A stretch of 64,000 nt of DNA from Kordiimonadaceae bacterium (GCA_017640725.1 JAEPQB010000002.1:1-64000); one strand, 5' to 3'; counted from the first letter of the stretch, positions 26,836 through 36,708 are shown. Notes: generated from the letters alone by a model not told the origin. Numbers and translations are program-made.

Positions 26836-27732
26836 ATGGACATTGTATTGACCCTGGTCGTCAACCCCGGCCTTGAAGATGCGCTAGAAAACGCCACTGC
26901 AGCCGCCATTGCGACGCTCGAAAATGCGTCAGCAGAAATTGAAGTGCTCCATACAGGAAGGGCAATTGACATTAAATCAACAGCCGACTCGATTGAGGCG
27001 AAGCGTAAGTCTGTCAGCGAGGTGCTGCGGCCCTATACCCAAGTCGATTGGTGCCTCCAGCAGAACACTGAAGACCGCAAGAAATCTATGCTGATCGCAG
27101 ATATGGATTCGACCATGATCACTGTTGAGTGCATTGACGAACTTGCTGACTTTGTTGGCAAAAAAGAGGCCGTATCGGAAATCACCGAAGCAGCGATGCG
27201 CGGCGAGCTGGATTTTGAGGGTGCACTTAAAGAGCGTGTGGCACTGCTGAAAGGATTGCCGGTTGTTGCTCTTGAAACGTGCTACGCTGAGCGCATTGAA
27301 TTAATGCCGGGGGCAAAGCCTCTGGTGCGAACCATGACCACTAATGGCGCTTTCGCGGCCTTGGTTTCAGGTGGCTTCACTTTTTTCACGGACAGAGTGG
27401 CTGACACTATCGGCTTTCACACCAATCGGGCCAATATCCTCGGTATTGAGAACGGCGCCTTAACCGGAATGGTTGTCGAACCGATCTGTGGCGCCCAATC
27501 CAAACTGGAAGCGCTAGGTGAATATTGCGCCGAACGTGGCATTGAACCCGCGCAAGTTTTAGCCGTCGGTGATGGCGCAAATGACATTCCTATGCTGCAG
27601 GCTGCGGGCCTGGGTGTTGCCTATCACGCCAAGCCCAAAACAGCCGCCGCCACACACGCGGCCGTGCGAAACGGGGATCTTAGCACCCTGCTATATTTCC
27701 AGGGCTACTGCCGGGAGGAATTCGCACAATAA
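26836..27732 (+). CDS. serB: Phosphoserine phosphatase
   Basis: About 298 residues from the ATG at 26836 (an ATG six codons earlier has no ribosome site). The haloacid-dehalogenase domain occupies the C-terminal two thirds: 'ADMDSTMI' with the nucleophile Asp, 'ALVSGGFTFFT' and 'AVGDGANDIPMLQ'. The N-terminal about 90 residues form the ACT-like domain. It makes serine from phosphoserine. It is divergent from miaA and convergent with degP. Confidence 0.96.
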   Translation: MDIVLTLVVNPGLEDALENATAAAIATLENASAEIEVLHTGRAIDIKSTADSIEAKRKSVSEVLRPYTQVDWCLQQNTEDRKKSMLIADMDSTMITVECIDELADFVGKKEAVSEITEAAMRGELDFEGALKERVALLKGLPVVALETCYAERIELMPGAKPLVRTMTTNGAFAALVSGGFTFFTDRVADTIGFHTNRANILGIENGALTGMVVEPICGAQSKLEALGEYCAERGIEPAQVLAVGDGANDIPMLQAAGLGVAYHAKPKTAAATHAAVRNGDLSTLLYFQGYCREEFAQ

Positions 27733-27760
27733 AAAAGGCCGCCGAAGCGACCTTTTCTTA
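27729..27760. terminator. Bidirectional terminator between serB and degP
   Basis: The hairpin AAAAGGCCGC-cgaa-GCGACCTTTT (one internal mismatch) has A-tracts to the left and T-rich sequence to the right. It can serve both convergent genes. Confidence 0.75.
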
Positions 27761-27777
27761 ATTCAATCAATTGCAGA

Positions 27778-29289
27778 TTAGTCTTCAGTCGACAAGCGCA
27801 GCGGAATGTGCGCCGTGTTGCCGCGCAAGTTGATCAGAACCAGAATACGGTCCCTGCCTGCGTCAACTGCTTCATCGAAAAGATCCGCAACTTCGCTTGG
27901 GCTTTCAACACGCCGGTTGTTCACCCGGATGATCACCGCACCAGAGCGAATTCCAGCACGGTAAGCTGCCGTGCGGCGTGACACCCGCATAACAACAACG
28001 CCGTCAACGTCTTCGTTAATGTCGAAACGCTGGCGCAGGCTGTCATTCATTGGCGCGAGTTCCATGCCTTCAGTTAGCTCACGATCAGAACCTTCGCGGC
28101 GACGATCATTCTCACCGTCCTCTTCTTCTTCCTGTTGCTGAAGGCCTGCAAGCGCTGCAGGCAAAGCACCGGTGCGAACTTGAATGGTTTGACGCTCACC
28201 TTCGCGAACAATCACCACATCAACTGCTTTATCAATTGGTGTACGCTTCACGAGGCGCGACAGGCTTGCGCTGTCGATCACTTCCTGACCATCCCAAAGA
28301 ACGATAATATCACCTTCTTCAAGCTCTGCTGCGGCAGCAGGGCTGTCTGGCTCAACGCGAGTGACCATCGCACCTTCGTCAATATCCAGATCAAGTGTTT
28401 CAGCAATGTCATCTGTCAGCGGTTGAATGCTAACGCCCAACCAGCCACGGCGCACAGAGCCGTATTCACGCAGCTGCTCAACAACATTTTTGGCGTGGTT
28501 GGAAGGAATAGAAAAACCAATACCCACGTTGCCGCCTGAAGGTGAGAAAATAGCGGTGTTCACGCCAATCACTTCACCGCTCATGTTGAACAAAGGACCA
28601 CCCGAGTTGCCGCGGTTAATGGAAGCATCCGTCTGAATGAAAGCCACATCAGTCTGGCCAACGGTGCGGTTTCGCGCTGAAATGATACCTGCGGTAACAG
28701 TTCCGCTTTGACCAAATGGGTTACCAATGGCGATCACCCAGTCACCGATGCGGGAAGATTCGTCATTGCCCCACTCTACTGCGGGGAAATCTTCACCGTT
28801 TTCATGATTGATTTTCAAGACGGCAAGGTCAGACAAGGCGTCCCGGCCAATCACTTCCGCCGTATAGTCATCGCGGTTGGGGAAAGACACTGTGATTTCG
28901 TCCGCATCTTCAACCACATGATTGTTGGTGATCACGATACCAGATTTGTCGATGACAAACCCGGAGCCTAGCGAGCGCGCCTGACGAGGCTCTTCGTCTT
29001 CATCAAAGCGGTCACGGAATTGTTCCCAGAATTCTTCGAAAGGCATACCTTCGGGGATTTGAGGCACGCGACGGTTTCCGCGTCCGCGGATTGTTTGAAC
29101 CGTTGAAATATTCACCACTGCCGGTGACAGTGTTTCAACGAGGTTAGCAAATGTATCTGGGCGATCATCCGCCCGAACTGTAGGAACCACAGTTGCAGCC
29201 ATAGCAGCAACCAGTAGGGCCACACCAAGCGCCTTCAAAGGCGAAACGGTAGCTCGCTGGTCGATTGTTTTTGTAAAGTAAGTGCGCAA
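27778..29289 (-). CDS. degP: Periplasmic Do-type serine protease (DegP/MucD-like)
   Basis: A 503-residue HtrA protein. A signal peptide (to about residue 40), trypsin-like domain with His124 (TNNHVVEDAD), Asp154 (SDLAVLKI) and Ser229 (NRGNSGGPL), then two PDZ domains (about 300-390 and 420-495). It degrades or holds misfolded envelope proteins. An acidic-Gln linker ('QQQEEEEDGENDRRREGSD') separates the PDZ domains. It sits downstream of hflK-hflC-DUF2065 on the same strand, an arrangement common in alphaproteobacteria. Confidence 0.97.
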   Translation of the reverse strand: MRTYFTKTIDQRATVSPLKALGVALLVAAMAATVVPTVRADDRPDTFANLVETLSPAVVNISTVQTIRGRGNRRVPQIPEGMPFEEFWEQFRDRFDEDEEPRQARSLGSGFVIDKSGIVITNNHVVEDADEITVSFPNRDDYTAEVIGRDALSDLAVLKINHENGEDFPAVEWGNDESSRIGDWVIAIGNPFGQSGTVTAGIISARNRTVGQTDVAFIQTDASINRGNSGGPLFNMSGEVIGVNTAIFSPSGGNVGIGFSIPSNHAKNVVEQLREYGSVRRGWLGVSIQPLTDDIAETLDLDIDEGAMVTRVEPDSPAAAAELEEGDIIVLWDGQEVIDSASLSRLVKRTPIDKAVDVVIVREGERQTIQVRTGALPAALAGLQQQEEEEDGENDRRREGSDRELTEGMELAPMNDSLRQRFDINEDVDGVVVMRVSRRTAAYRAGIRSGAVIIRVNNRRVESPSEVADLFDEAVDAGRDRILVLINLRGNTAHIPLRLSTED

Positions 29290-29351
29290 TGCACCTCTCC
29301 TTATTTAGTTAACTCGTTACTTTCTTTGTACTGGTCTGGCGGCGAATTCGA

Positions 29352-29546
29352 TCACACGCCTTGTACGAGCCATACAATCGCTACACCAATCGCCGCCATG
29401 GTCAAGCCTAGCCCCCTAAGCTTTGCGGCGGGTTGTTCGAGCATTGCGACAAGCAGCGATTTCATGCTCGAGGGCAAAAGTGCATAGGCCACGCCCTCTA
29501 TAAAAAGAGCGAGGCCTAACCCAACTGCGAGGAGTGACCAGTCCAA
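29352..29546 (-). CDS. DUF2065 small membrane protein
   Basis: A 64-residue protein with two hydrophobic helices and the family signature 'GLALFIEGVAYALLPSSMK' at the first helix and 'LRGLGLTMAAIGVAIVWLV' at the second. DUF2065 proteins are regularly linked to hflC, as here, so a role in HflKC or envelope protease function is likely. The biochemical function is not known. Confidence 0.9.
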   Translation of the reverse strand: MDWSLLAVGLGLALFIEGVAYALLPSSMKSLLVAMLEQPAAKLRGLGLTMAAIGVAIVWLVQGV

Positions 29547-29571
29547 ATCAAGCCCCTCTATCTAACAAGAC

Positions 29572-30447
29572 TTAGTTATTTCCTGTGGCTTGTGAATTCA
29601 CAAACAATTTAAAGAATTCACTATCCGGTGAAAGGATCAAACGTGTGTCGTCTTCACCAAGCGCCGCACGGTATGCCTGCATGGTACGATAGAATTCAAA
29701 AAACTCTTCGTCCTTGCCAAATGCGTCAGCAAAAATTTTCACTGCGCGTCCGTCAGCTTCACCGCGGATGATTTGCGACTGGCGCTCGGCGTCGGCAACC
29801 AGAACTGCTTGCTGCCTATCTGCATCAGAACGGATTTTCACCGCATCACGGAGACCTTCGGCGCGCTTTTCCGCAGCCTCTTGCTCCCGCTCGGTTTTCA
29901 TGCGGTCAAAAATGGCTTGGCTGTTCTGCACTGGCAGATCAACGCGTTTCAACCGAACGTCTACAACCTCAAGTCCAACAGAAGCAGCGCGCTCATTGGT
30001 AAGTGCGCTGATTTGGTCCATAAGCTCTGCGCGCTGGCCAGAAACGATGTTCTGCATCGGTTGGCTTGCGAGCACATCTCGCACCGTTGAAACCATGATG
30101 CCTTCAAGAAGGTCACTGGCGATACGGTCCGTTGCTGCAGCCTGATAGCGCTTCAGTGGATCAACAACTTTGTAGCGTGCAAAACTATCCACAAGGATGC
30201 GACGCTGGTCGCTTGCGAGCACTTCTTGAGGCCGGATATCCAGGCTCAGGATGCGCTTATCGATAAAGATAACCTGTTCGACAATCGGCATTTTGAAATG
30301 CAGGCCAGGCTCCGGAACGGTACGACGCGGCTCACCAAATTGAACAACGAGTGCTTGTTCGCGCTCACTGACAACATATAGGCTGTTGAAGCCAACAAAG
30401 GCTGCGATAGCGAGAACAACTAGTCCTGCGATTGACTTAGCATTCAT
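29572..30447 (-). CDS. hflC: Protease modulator HflC
   Basis: A 291-residue band-7/SPFH protein: one N-terminal transmembrane helix (about 5-25), then the SPFH domain ('LVVQFGEPRRTVPEPGLHFK'), a coiled-coil rich in Ala, Glu and Arg and a C-terminal tail. With HflK it forms the membrane cage around FtsH. It follows hflK by two bases. Confidence 0.97.
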   Translation of the reverse strand: MNAKSIAGLVVLAIAAFVGFNSLYVVSEREQALVVQFGEPRRTVPEPGLHFKMPIVEQVIFIDKRILSLDIRPQEVLASDQRRILVDSFARYKVVDPLKRYQAAATDRIASDLLEGIMVSTVRDVLASQPMQNIVSGQRAELMDQISALTNERAASVGLEVVDVRLKRVDLPVQNSQAIFDRMKTEREQEAAEKRAEGLRDAVKIRSDADRQQAVLVADAERQSQIIRGEADGRAVKIFADAFGKDEEFFEFYRTMQAYRAALGEDDTRLILSPDSEFFKLFVNSQATGNN

Positions 30448-30449
30448 GA

Positions 30450-31529
30450 TTATTCTCCACCAGTCTTGGCTTTGTTGAGTTCTGAAAGCGGCAGGTATGG
30501 AACCACGCCCGAACCGGCATCACCATCAAGGATGATCTTGTCCATTCCCGACAGGATCTGTTCCATTGTCTCCAGATAAATTCGTTTCTTGGTGACGTCT
30601 TTCGCGGCAATATACTCATTGTAAACAGAGGTAAAGCGTGCCGCCTCACCTTCTGCACGAGCCACGGTTTGGGCACGGTAAGCCTCAGCCAGCTGTAGCA
30701 AACGCTCTGCTTCACCTTCAGCTCTGGGGATCACTTCATTGGCGTATCGCGTGGCTTCGTTGCGTGAGCGCTGCTGGTCCGCTTCCGCCCGCTGCACATC
30801 AAGGAATGCGTCTTTAACAGCTTCTGGCGCTTCTGACTCGATGATTTGCACCCGAAGAACGCGAACACCGCTTTCGTAGCTGTCGAGCGTTTCAATGATC
30901 TGCTCCAGAGCTTGCAGCTGAATTTGTTCACGTGCTGTTGTGATAATCGGCACAATCTGATTTTTACCAACGATCTCGCGCATGACGCTCTCGGAAACCG
31001 ACTTGATGGTGCCTTCAGGGTCGCGTAGCTTGAAGAGATAATTGCCCAAGTCTTTGATTTGCCAAACAACATTGAAGCGAACATCAACGATGTTTTCGTC
31101 TTGTGTCAGCATCAGGCTTTCATCAAGGCCGCCAGACCTGCGAGACCCGGAAGTGCGAGCACCAATTGAGATTGTTTTTTCGTCGGTGACGCCGCGAACC
31201 TCAACAGTTTCAATTGGATAAGGCAGATGCCAGTGCAGGCCCGGATCGGAAAGAATCGTGCGTTCGCCAAAGCGCAATACGACACCCTGCTCATTGGGCT
31301 CAACGCGGTAAAAACCGCTGAACATCCAAATGGCCACGACAGCAAGCAAAATCAGGAAAATCCCGCCTTTTCCGCCCGGTAGCGCATTTTTCAGCTGTTC
31401 CTGACCCTTGCGGATCACTTCGTCGATGTTTGGCTCATTGCCGCCACCACCGCCACGACCACCGCCGCCGCGCTGGCCGTTCCCCCATGGATTGGGGCGT
31501 TCGCCATCACCATTATTTTGCCAGGGCAT
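30450..31529 (-). CDS. hflK: FtsH-associated membrane protein HflK
   Basis: A 359-residue band-7 protein. A Gly/Arg-rich cytoplasmic start precedes the transmembrane helix at about residues 55-75, then the SPFH domain ('EQGVVLRFGERTILSDPGLH') and a coiled coil. It pairs with HflC in regulating FtsH. The promoter region carries two palindromes (see that entry). Confidence 0.97.
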   Translation of the reverse strand: MPWQNNGDGERPNPWGNGQRGGGGRGGGGGNEPNIDEVIRKGQEQLKNALPGGKGGIFLILLAVVAIWMFSGFYRVEPNEQGVVLRFGERTILSDPGLHWHLPYPIETVEVRGVTDEKTISIGARTSGSRRSGGLDESLMLTQDENIVDVRFNVVWQIKDLGNYLFKLRDPEGTIKSVSESVMREIVGKNQIVPIITTAREQIQLQALEQIIETLDSYESGVRVLRVQIIESEAPEAVKDAFLDVQRAEADQQRSRNEATRYANEVIPRAEGEAERLLQLAEAYRAQTVARAEGEAARFTSVYNEYIAAKDVTKKRIYLETMEQILSGMDKIILDGDAGSGVVPYLPLSELNKAKTGGE

Positions 31530-31545
31530 ACTAAACTCCTTCAGC

Positions 31546-31589
31546 TGTCACGAACGTGACATTCTGGACGCGCTTTCTATATAGAAAGC
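31546..31589. promoter_or_regulatory. Two palindromes in the hflK-mrp divergent promoter region
   Basis: TGTCACG-aa-CGTGACA (31546-31561) and the perfect 18-base palindrome GCTTTCTATATAGAAAGC (31572-31589) lie 10 bases apart. A plus-strand promoter-like pair overlaps them: GTGACA (31556-31561), 16 bases, TATATA (31578-31583), in position for mrp. They look like operators for one or two regulators. Neither matches a site I can name. Confidence 0.45.
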
Positions 31590-31693
31590 AAATTTGTGTT
31601 GCTTAGCTATATATGGTAGCCGCACATGACCTGCAATGATGTTGGGGCAAATTCGGGGGGATTTGCGCCGAAAAGAGAGTTTACCCATCAAAA

Positions 31694-32791
31694 ATGAACG
31701 CCAACCTCAAAGAAACTGTCGAAAATTTCCTCAAAAATTACTCATTACCGGGTGCTGACAAAGATATTGTGAGCGCAAAGATTGTCAGCGCCGTCATCGT
31801 TAATGACGGTCAGGTTGGCATCATCCTGGACTTTGGCAGTGAGCTCCCCGAATCTGCCAGTTCTTTGCGATCAGAAATCGAATCTGCCGTTGGGAAGTTG
31901 GCTGGCGTTACTTCTGCCAACGTGGTTGTGACTTCAGCGTCAAAACAACAGCCGGGTCGGACTGCAAGCGGCCCTCGCCCCGTCCAGCCAGCGCCTACTT
32001 TGTCGCCGGCAGCCAAAGCACCGCCAACACCAACCGAAATTCCGGGTGTGAAGCATATTATTGCGGTCGCAAGCGGCAAGGGTGGTGTTGGCAAGTCAAC
32101 CACGTCGGTAAACCTGGCGCTGGCACTCAAGGAACGTGGCCTTTCGGTAGGTATCATGGATGCCGACATATTCGGCCCAAGCCTGCCCATGCTCACGGGT
32201 CTGGACGCGAAACCAGAAACTAAAGACAAGATCATTCAGCCGCTTGAAGCACACGGGCTGAAGCTAATGTCGATCGGTTTCCTGATTGATGTAGACCAAC
32301 CAGTCGTATGGCGTGGCCCAAGGGTTATGGGCGCTACGCAGCAGCTTCTAAAAGACGTGGCCTGGGGACCGCTCGATGTGTTGATTGTCGACATGCCACC
32401 CGGCACCGGTGATGTGCAGCTGACGATGGTGCAGCAAGCCCCGCTCAGCGGCGCGGTGATTGTGTCAACGCCTCAGGACCTGGCCCTGATTGATGCGCGC
32501 AAAGGTCTGGCCATGTTCCAGAAAGTCAATGTGCCGATTTTTGGTATCATTGAAAATATGACAAGCTTTGTGTGCCCGCATTGCGGCGGTGAAAGTCACA
32601 TTTTTGGCCATGGCGGCGCACAAGAAACGGCAGCTAAACTGGGCTGTGAGTTTTTGGGTGGCGTCCCGCTTGAAATGGATGTTCGTCTCAGCGCGGACAG
32701 CGGCACTCCGATCATGGTGCAAGAAAGCGACAGCGCCGCCAAAGATGTGTATCGATCGATCGCAGAAAAAGTGGCAAGCAAACTCAGCTAA
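31694..32791 (+). CDS. mrp: Mrp/ApbC Fe-S cluster carrier ATPase
   Basis: A 365-residue protein with an N-terminal MIP18/DUF59-like domain (about 5-85), a Pro-rich linker and a P-loop NTPase domain starting 'IIAVASGKGGVGKSTT'. CPHCGG carries the CxxC that binds a bridging cluster. It delivers [4Fe-4S] clusters to apoproteins. It overlaps folA by four bases at the 3' end (convergent). Confidence 0.95.
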   Translation: MNANLKETVENFLKNYSLPGADKDIVSAKIVSAVIVNDGQVGIILDFGSELPESASSLRSEIESAVGKLAGVTSANVVVTSASKQQPGRTASGPRPVQPAPTLSPAAKAPPTPTEIPGVKHIIAVASGKGGVGKSTTSVNLALALKERGLSVGIMDADIFGPSLPMLTGLDAKPETKDKIIQPLEAHGLKLMSIGFLIDVDQPVVWRGPRVMGATQQLLKDVAWGPLDVLIVDMPPGTGDVQLTMVQQAPLSGAVIVSTPQDLALIDARKGLAMFQKVNVPIFGIIENMTSFVCPHCGGESHIFGHGGAQETAAKLGCEFLGGVPLEMDVRLSADSGTPIMVQESDSAAKDVYRSIAEKVASKLS

Positions 32792-33273
32792 GAAACCCGC
32801 TCAAAGGTCACAAAGGCGTAAGCTGGTTTGTCTGCCTCAGCCGCATGGGGCTTGCGCGAAACTTCCTGCCACTCGACGGGGTCAATGTTGGGGAAGAAAG
32901 CATCTCCCTCAACCGACAATGCAACCTCGGTGACATAAAGCTTGTTCACCAATGGCAGCATAGCCCGGTAAATCTCTGCACCGCCAATAACCATGACTTC
33001 GTCTGACGTTGAAGCTGCTGCAACGGCTTGTTCGGTTGACCGCACAATAGTCACGCCGTCTGACGTCCAGTCTTGGTTTCGTGTAATGACAATATTTTGG
33101 CGACCCGGCAGCGGCCTTCCGATGGACTCGAACGTTTTGCGTCCCATAATGATGGGCTTGCCCATCGTAACCGCCTTGAAATACTTCAGATCAGCAGGCA
33201 GGTGCCACGGTAACTGGTTGTCGACACCGATGGCATTATTGTCTGCCATCGCAACAATAAGGGAAACTTTCAT
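32788..33273 (-). CDS. folA: Dihydrofolate reductase
   Basis: A 161-residue enzyme with 'IVAMADNNAIGVDNQLPWHL', 'DLKYFKAVTMGKPIIMGRKT' and 'YVTEV' motifs. It reduces dihydrofolate to tetrahydrofolate with NADPH, partner of ThyA upstream. A histidine kinase gene lies between the two, all on the same strand. Confidence 0.97.
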   Translation of the reverse strand: MKVSLIVAMADNNAIGVDNQLPWHLPADLKYFKAVTMGKPIIMGRKTFESIGRPLPGRQNIVITRNQDWTSDGVTIVRSTEQAVAAASTSDEVMVIGGAEIYRAMLPLVNKLYVTEVALSVEGDAFFPNIDPVEWQEVSRKPHAAEADKPAYAFVTFERVS

Positions 33274-33297
33274 GAACCAATCCAGATTGCGAGCCGC

Positions 33298-35181
33298 TTA
33301 AATTAGCGCGCCATCATCGTCATCGGAATCTGCCAGGTCAAGAGGTAGCTGCACCCGGATCGTTGTCCCCACATTCTGAATACTGCGCACGCTGATGATA
33401 CCGTCCATACGGTTCACAAGCTCGCGGCAAATGGCGAGCCCAAGCCCCACTCCGCCATGCTGCCGGGAATGTGTTGTGTCCACCTGGGTGAAGCGGTCAA
33501 ACAGAACCGACTGTTTTTCTTCGGGTATGCCAATGCCAGTGTCCTGCACCTCCAAAACCCACGCAGCTGCCCCGTTTTTAAAGGGTTTGGGGTGCATGCG
33601 AATGCTGACTGATCCTTCTTTGGTGAACTTAATGGCATTTGAAGCAAGATTGATCAAAACCTGCCGCAGCCTCAATTCGTCACCTTGGATAGAGTTCGGC
33701 ATGGCATCCGCCATATTGAAGGAGAATTCCAAGCCCTTCTCGTCGGCTTGATGGGAAAGTAACCCCATAACACCTTCCACCAAATTCTTGGGGTCCAGAG
33801 GTTTCTTTTCAATGCGAACACGCCCTGCTTCCAGTTTCGCTAAATCAAGAATGTCATTGATGATGCTCAGAAGGTGCTTGCCACTGCTGTTAATGTCGCC
33901 CGCATATTCAATGTAGCGCTTGTCCCCTATCGGCCCCAATGTTTCGGTTTCCAGAATTTCAGAGAAACCCAAAATCGCATTGAGTGGTGTGCGGAGTTCA
34001 TGGCTCATGGTCGCCAAAAACTCTGACTTGGCCAGGTTTGCAGCCTCTGCCGCTCGTCGAGCGTCATCGACTTCACTGTTGAGATTCTGGAGCATGCGGT
34101 AGTGGTTTTCGAGTTCCGAATGGGCTTCTTTCAACGCTCGCGTGCGCCGGTTCACAATTTCCACAACCCGATTGGATCGCCTGATCTGGTCATAGGCAAG
34201 AAAGCTCAGGATAGCAGTGATCAAAACACCAACCATGCCAACACGCAGCACATTTTGCATATTGACCTGGTAGGCTTGTTCGCTGGCAAACAGTGTGACT
34301 TCCAGGCCACCCAAACCAACATTCACTGTTGTACCAGCTGTCCAGGCACCTCCGGCAGGCGCATCGCTGGCATCCGGGATGCCATTCAATTTCACGAGGA
34401 CAGGCTCTGGTTCGCCGCTGGAGCTGCCGGCGCGGCGATTTACAAATTGCACACCGCCCAGCAACGCACTGGTGCCGCTACGCTGTGACAAAACTTCCAA
34501 ATGCACCACCTCAACAAGAAATGCGTTTCCTATCTCTGAACGAAACGGGCTTACAATGACGAGTTTGCCAGAAGGTGTTGCGACAGGGCTCAGCTTGTCA
34601 GTAACCAATTCAAAGTCAGTTTGGCCAACTGACAAAACCTGATCCAAAAGCTGGTTGTACTGCTCGAACCGTGCCAAATCCAACCCAACGAGAGAGGCAC
34701 CGCCATCTTCGCTAACATCCCGCTCTCGCAATCCGACATAGGCAAGATAGTAGGAAGATTGTCGGGCGTTTTGCTCACCCGCACGACTTACCAGAGAGTT
34801 TTCATTGATTTCGCCTATCAGTGATTGAACTTTTTGATGCGATTCTCGTTCATCAGCGGCCACAACCAATAGAGTTGTGACAGCCTCTGCCGAGTTAATC
34901 GAAGTATAGCTGTCAACAAATTCAGCGAGTGCTCGCCCCTCTGGCTCACCCGTCAGCGCGAATACATCCCCGAACCGCGTGACCGAAGCATTAATACTCG
35001 TCAGGTCTGCAGACAACCGCGCCAAAAACCTGCCGGAAGCATCGCGAAATTCGTCTCGGGCATCGTTAACCGCGTTGCGATAAATCTCGTTGACGATGAA
35101 CCCCGTCAGAAGCAGGCCAATACCAACAATGAGACTGAACAATGAGAGTTGGCGAAAATTAATTTCTTGTGCACCAAACAC
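33298..35181 (-). CDS. Membrane sensor histidine kinase
   Basis: A 627-residue kinase. Transmembrane helices at about residues 12-32 and 312-332 enclose an extracytoplasmic sensor of about 280 residues. A short coiled coil (345-385) precedes the HisKA domain with phospho-acceptor His394 in 'TMSHELRTPLNAILGFSEIL'. The ATPase domain has N ('NLASNAIKF'), G1 ('DTGIGIPEE') and G2 ('GVGLGLAICR') boxes. No receiver domain is fused and no response regulator is adjacent. PleC/DivJ-like in its catalytic core. It lies between thyA and folA. Confidence 0.93.
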   Translation of the reverse strand: MFGAQEINFRQLSLFSLIVGIGLLLTGFIVNEIYRNAVNDARDEFRDASGRFLARLSADLTSINASVTRFGDVFALTGEPEGRALAEFVDSYTSINSAEAVTTLLVVAADERESHQKVQSLIGEINENSLVSRAGEQNARQSSYYLAYVGLRERDVSEDGGASLVGLDLARFEQYNQLLDQVLSVGQTDFELVTDKLSPVATPSGKLVIVSPFRSEIGNAFLVEVVHLEVLSQRSGTSALLGGVQFVNRRAGSSSGEPEPVLVKLNGIPDASDAPAGGAWTAGTTVNVGLGGLEVTLFASEQAYQVNMQNVLRVGMVGVLITAILSFLAYDQIRRSNRVVEIVNRRTRALKEAHSELENHYRMLQNLNSEVDDARRAAEAANLAKSEFLATMSHELRTPLNAILGFSEILETETLGPIGDKRYIEYAGDINSSGKHLLSIINDILDLAKLEAGRVRIEKKPLDPKNLVEGVMGLLSHQADEKGLEFSFNMADAMPNSIQGDELRLRQVLINLASNAIKFTKEGSVSIRMHPKPFKNGAAAWVLEVQDTGIGIPEEKQSVLFDRFTQVDTTHSRQHGGVGLGLAICRELVNRMDGIISVRSIQNVGTTIRVQLPLDLADSDDDDGALI

Positions 35182-35243
35182 GAATACCTCTTTGCGACAT
35201 TACCCTACCCCTAAAAAGAGTTTATTTTTCAGTCTCTTATCGC

Positions 35244-36038
35244 TTAGACGGCGATGGGAGCCTTGATGAGGGCGTGTGACTCATACCCTATGATTCGGAT
35301 ATCATCATAGGTAAATGCAAATATATCCCTAACGTCCGGATTCAATTGCAAGGATGGTAGCGCCAGTGGTTCTCTGGCAAGCTGAATATCAGCCTGTTCA
35401 ACATGGTTTGAATAGAGGTGAGCATCGCCAAATGTGTGCACAAAGTCCCCTACTTCCAGGTCACACACTTGCGCAACCATATGGGTCAGCAGCGCGTATG
35501 ACGCGATATTAAAGGGCACACCCAGAAATATGTCCGCACTTCGCTGATACAACTGGCAACTTAACTTGCCTTCGGCAACATAGAACTGAAACAGGCAGTG
35601 GCATGGTGGTAGAGCCATGTCATCCACATCAGACACATTCCATGCTGAAACGATGTGTCTGCGACTATTTGGGTTGGTCTTTATTTGCTCGATCAGGTTG
35701 GCCAGCTGATCGACTTTTTGCCCGTCGGGCGTCGGCCAACTGCGCCACTGATGACCATACACCGGGCCTAAGTCGCCGTTTTCATCCGCCCATTCATCCC
35801 AGATGGAAACGCCGTTGTCTTTCAGATACTTAATGTTTGTGTCACCGGCGACAAACCACAGTAGTTCATGAATGATTGACCTCAAATGCAGCTTTTTGGT
35901 CGTGACCATTGGGAAACCATCGGCCAGATTAAAACGCATCTGATGACCAAATACGCTGTAGGTCCCTGTCCCGGTTCTATCGCCCCTGAAAGTACCCTCA
36001 GTTCGAACGCGCCTCAGCAAATCAAGATATTGCTGCAT
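35244..36038 (-). CDS. thyA: Thymidylate synthase
   Basis: A 264-residue enzyme: '[20 protein letters not shown]' region and catalytic Cys in '[13 protein letters not shown]', '[19 protein letters not shown]'. It makes dTMP from dUMP using methylenetetrahydrofolate, generating dihydrofolate for FolA. Length matches E. coli ThyA exactly. Confidence 0.98.
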   Translation of the reverse strand: MQQYLDLLRRVRTEGTFRGDRTGTGTYSVFGHQMRFNLADGFPMVTTKKLHLRSIIHELLWFVAGDTNIKYLKDNGVSIWDEWADENGDLGPVYGHQWRSWPTPDGQKVDQLANLIEQIKTNPNSRRHIVSAWNVSDVDDMALPPCHCLFQFYVAEGKLSCQLYQRSADIFLGVPFNIASYALLTHMVAQVCDLEVGDFVHTFGDAHLYSNHVEQADIQLAREPLALPSLQLNPDVRDIFAFTYDDIRIIGYESHALIKAPIAV

Positions 36039-36143
36039 CCAACCCCCTGTTGATTGATGGCCCTATTAGCAATGCCAACATTGGCTTAGTTGATTTATTG
36101 CTGAGGCAACTCCTGCAGGCAAGTGCGAATTCTTGTTTTCCCA

Positions 36144-36599
36144 CTATTCCGCGGCCAAACGGATTGCGGAGCGCAGTTTCTCAAGGTCGGCGAGATAAGT
36201 ATCAACAAACAGCCCCACCACAGCGTTGCGCTTAAGTTCCATATATTCGATGCGATGATGCAGATTAAAAAGGTCGATAATGTTTTGTCGCAATGGGTGG
36301 GAACAATGCTCCAACCCGGCTGATGCCATGGACCATTGGCTGAAACACCTGGCTGGCAACTCTTCATCCAGCAATTTAGCAACCGACACGTGGCGACTGT
36401 CATTGCTAATGCGGGCAAAGCAGGCCTCAACAGCACTTTTGGGCCCTTCTAAAACCTGCAAAAACTGCCCGTTGTGAAACAGCAACATACCTGTGATGTC
36501 GTCCGCCGCATTGTTTTTGCAGGAACTCTCAAGGATTGAGAACAGTTCTTTTTCGTCGACGGAAGAATCCGCGACGCTGATGTAGCATAAAAGGTGCAA
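36144..36599 (-). CDS. BLUF-domain blue-light photoreceptor (1)
   Basis: From the TTG at 36599, behind GGGGAAG, the protein starts MHLLCYIS like its neighbour and has 151 residues; an upstream TTG at 36614 is less suitable. One BLUF domain (residues 1-95) binds FAD. Tyr6, Asn30, Gln48, Trp89 and Met91 have exactly the AppA spacing (Tyr21, Asn45, Gln63, Trp104, Met106), so photochemistry should be intact. The C-terminal about 55 residues are helical; no output domain is fused. It is a short-type BLUF protein that must signal through a partner. Confidence 0.93.
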   Translation of the reverse strand: MHLLCYISVADSSVDEKELFSILESSCKNNAADDITGMLLFHNGQFLQVLEGPKSAVEACFARISNDSRHVSVAKLLDEELPARCFSQWSMASAGLEHCSHPLRQNIIDLFNLHHRIEYMELKRNAVVGLFVDTYLADLEKLRSAIRLAAE

Positions 36600-36708
36600 A
36601 TCGCTTCCCCGCAAGCACCGATGTCATTTCCTCCATTCAGAGTAATTTGAATAACCAGCTGAAAACAAGAAAAAAATCAGTGCGCAGGCCCCCACCGGCA
36701 CCCAAACG

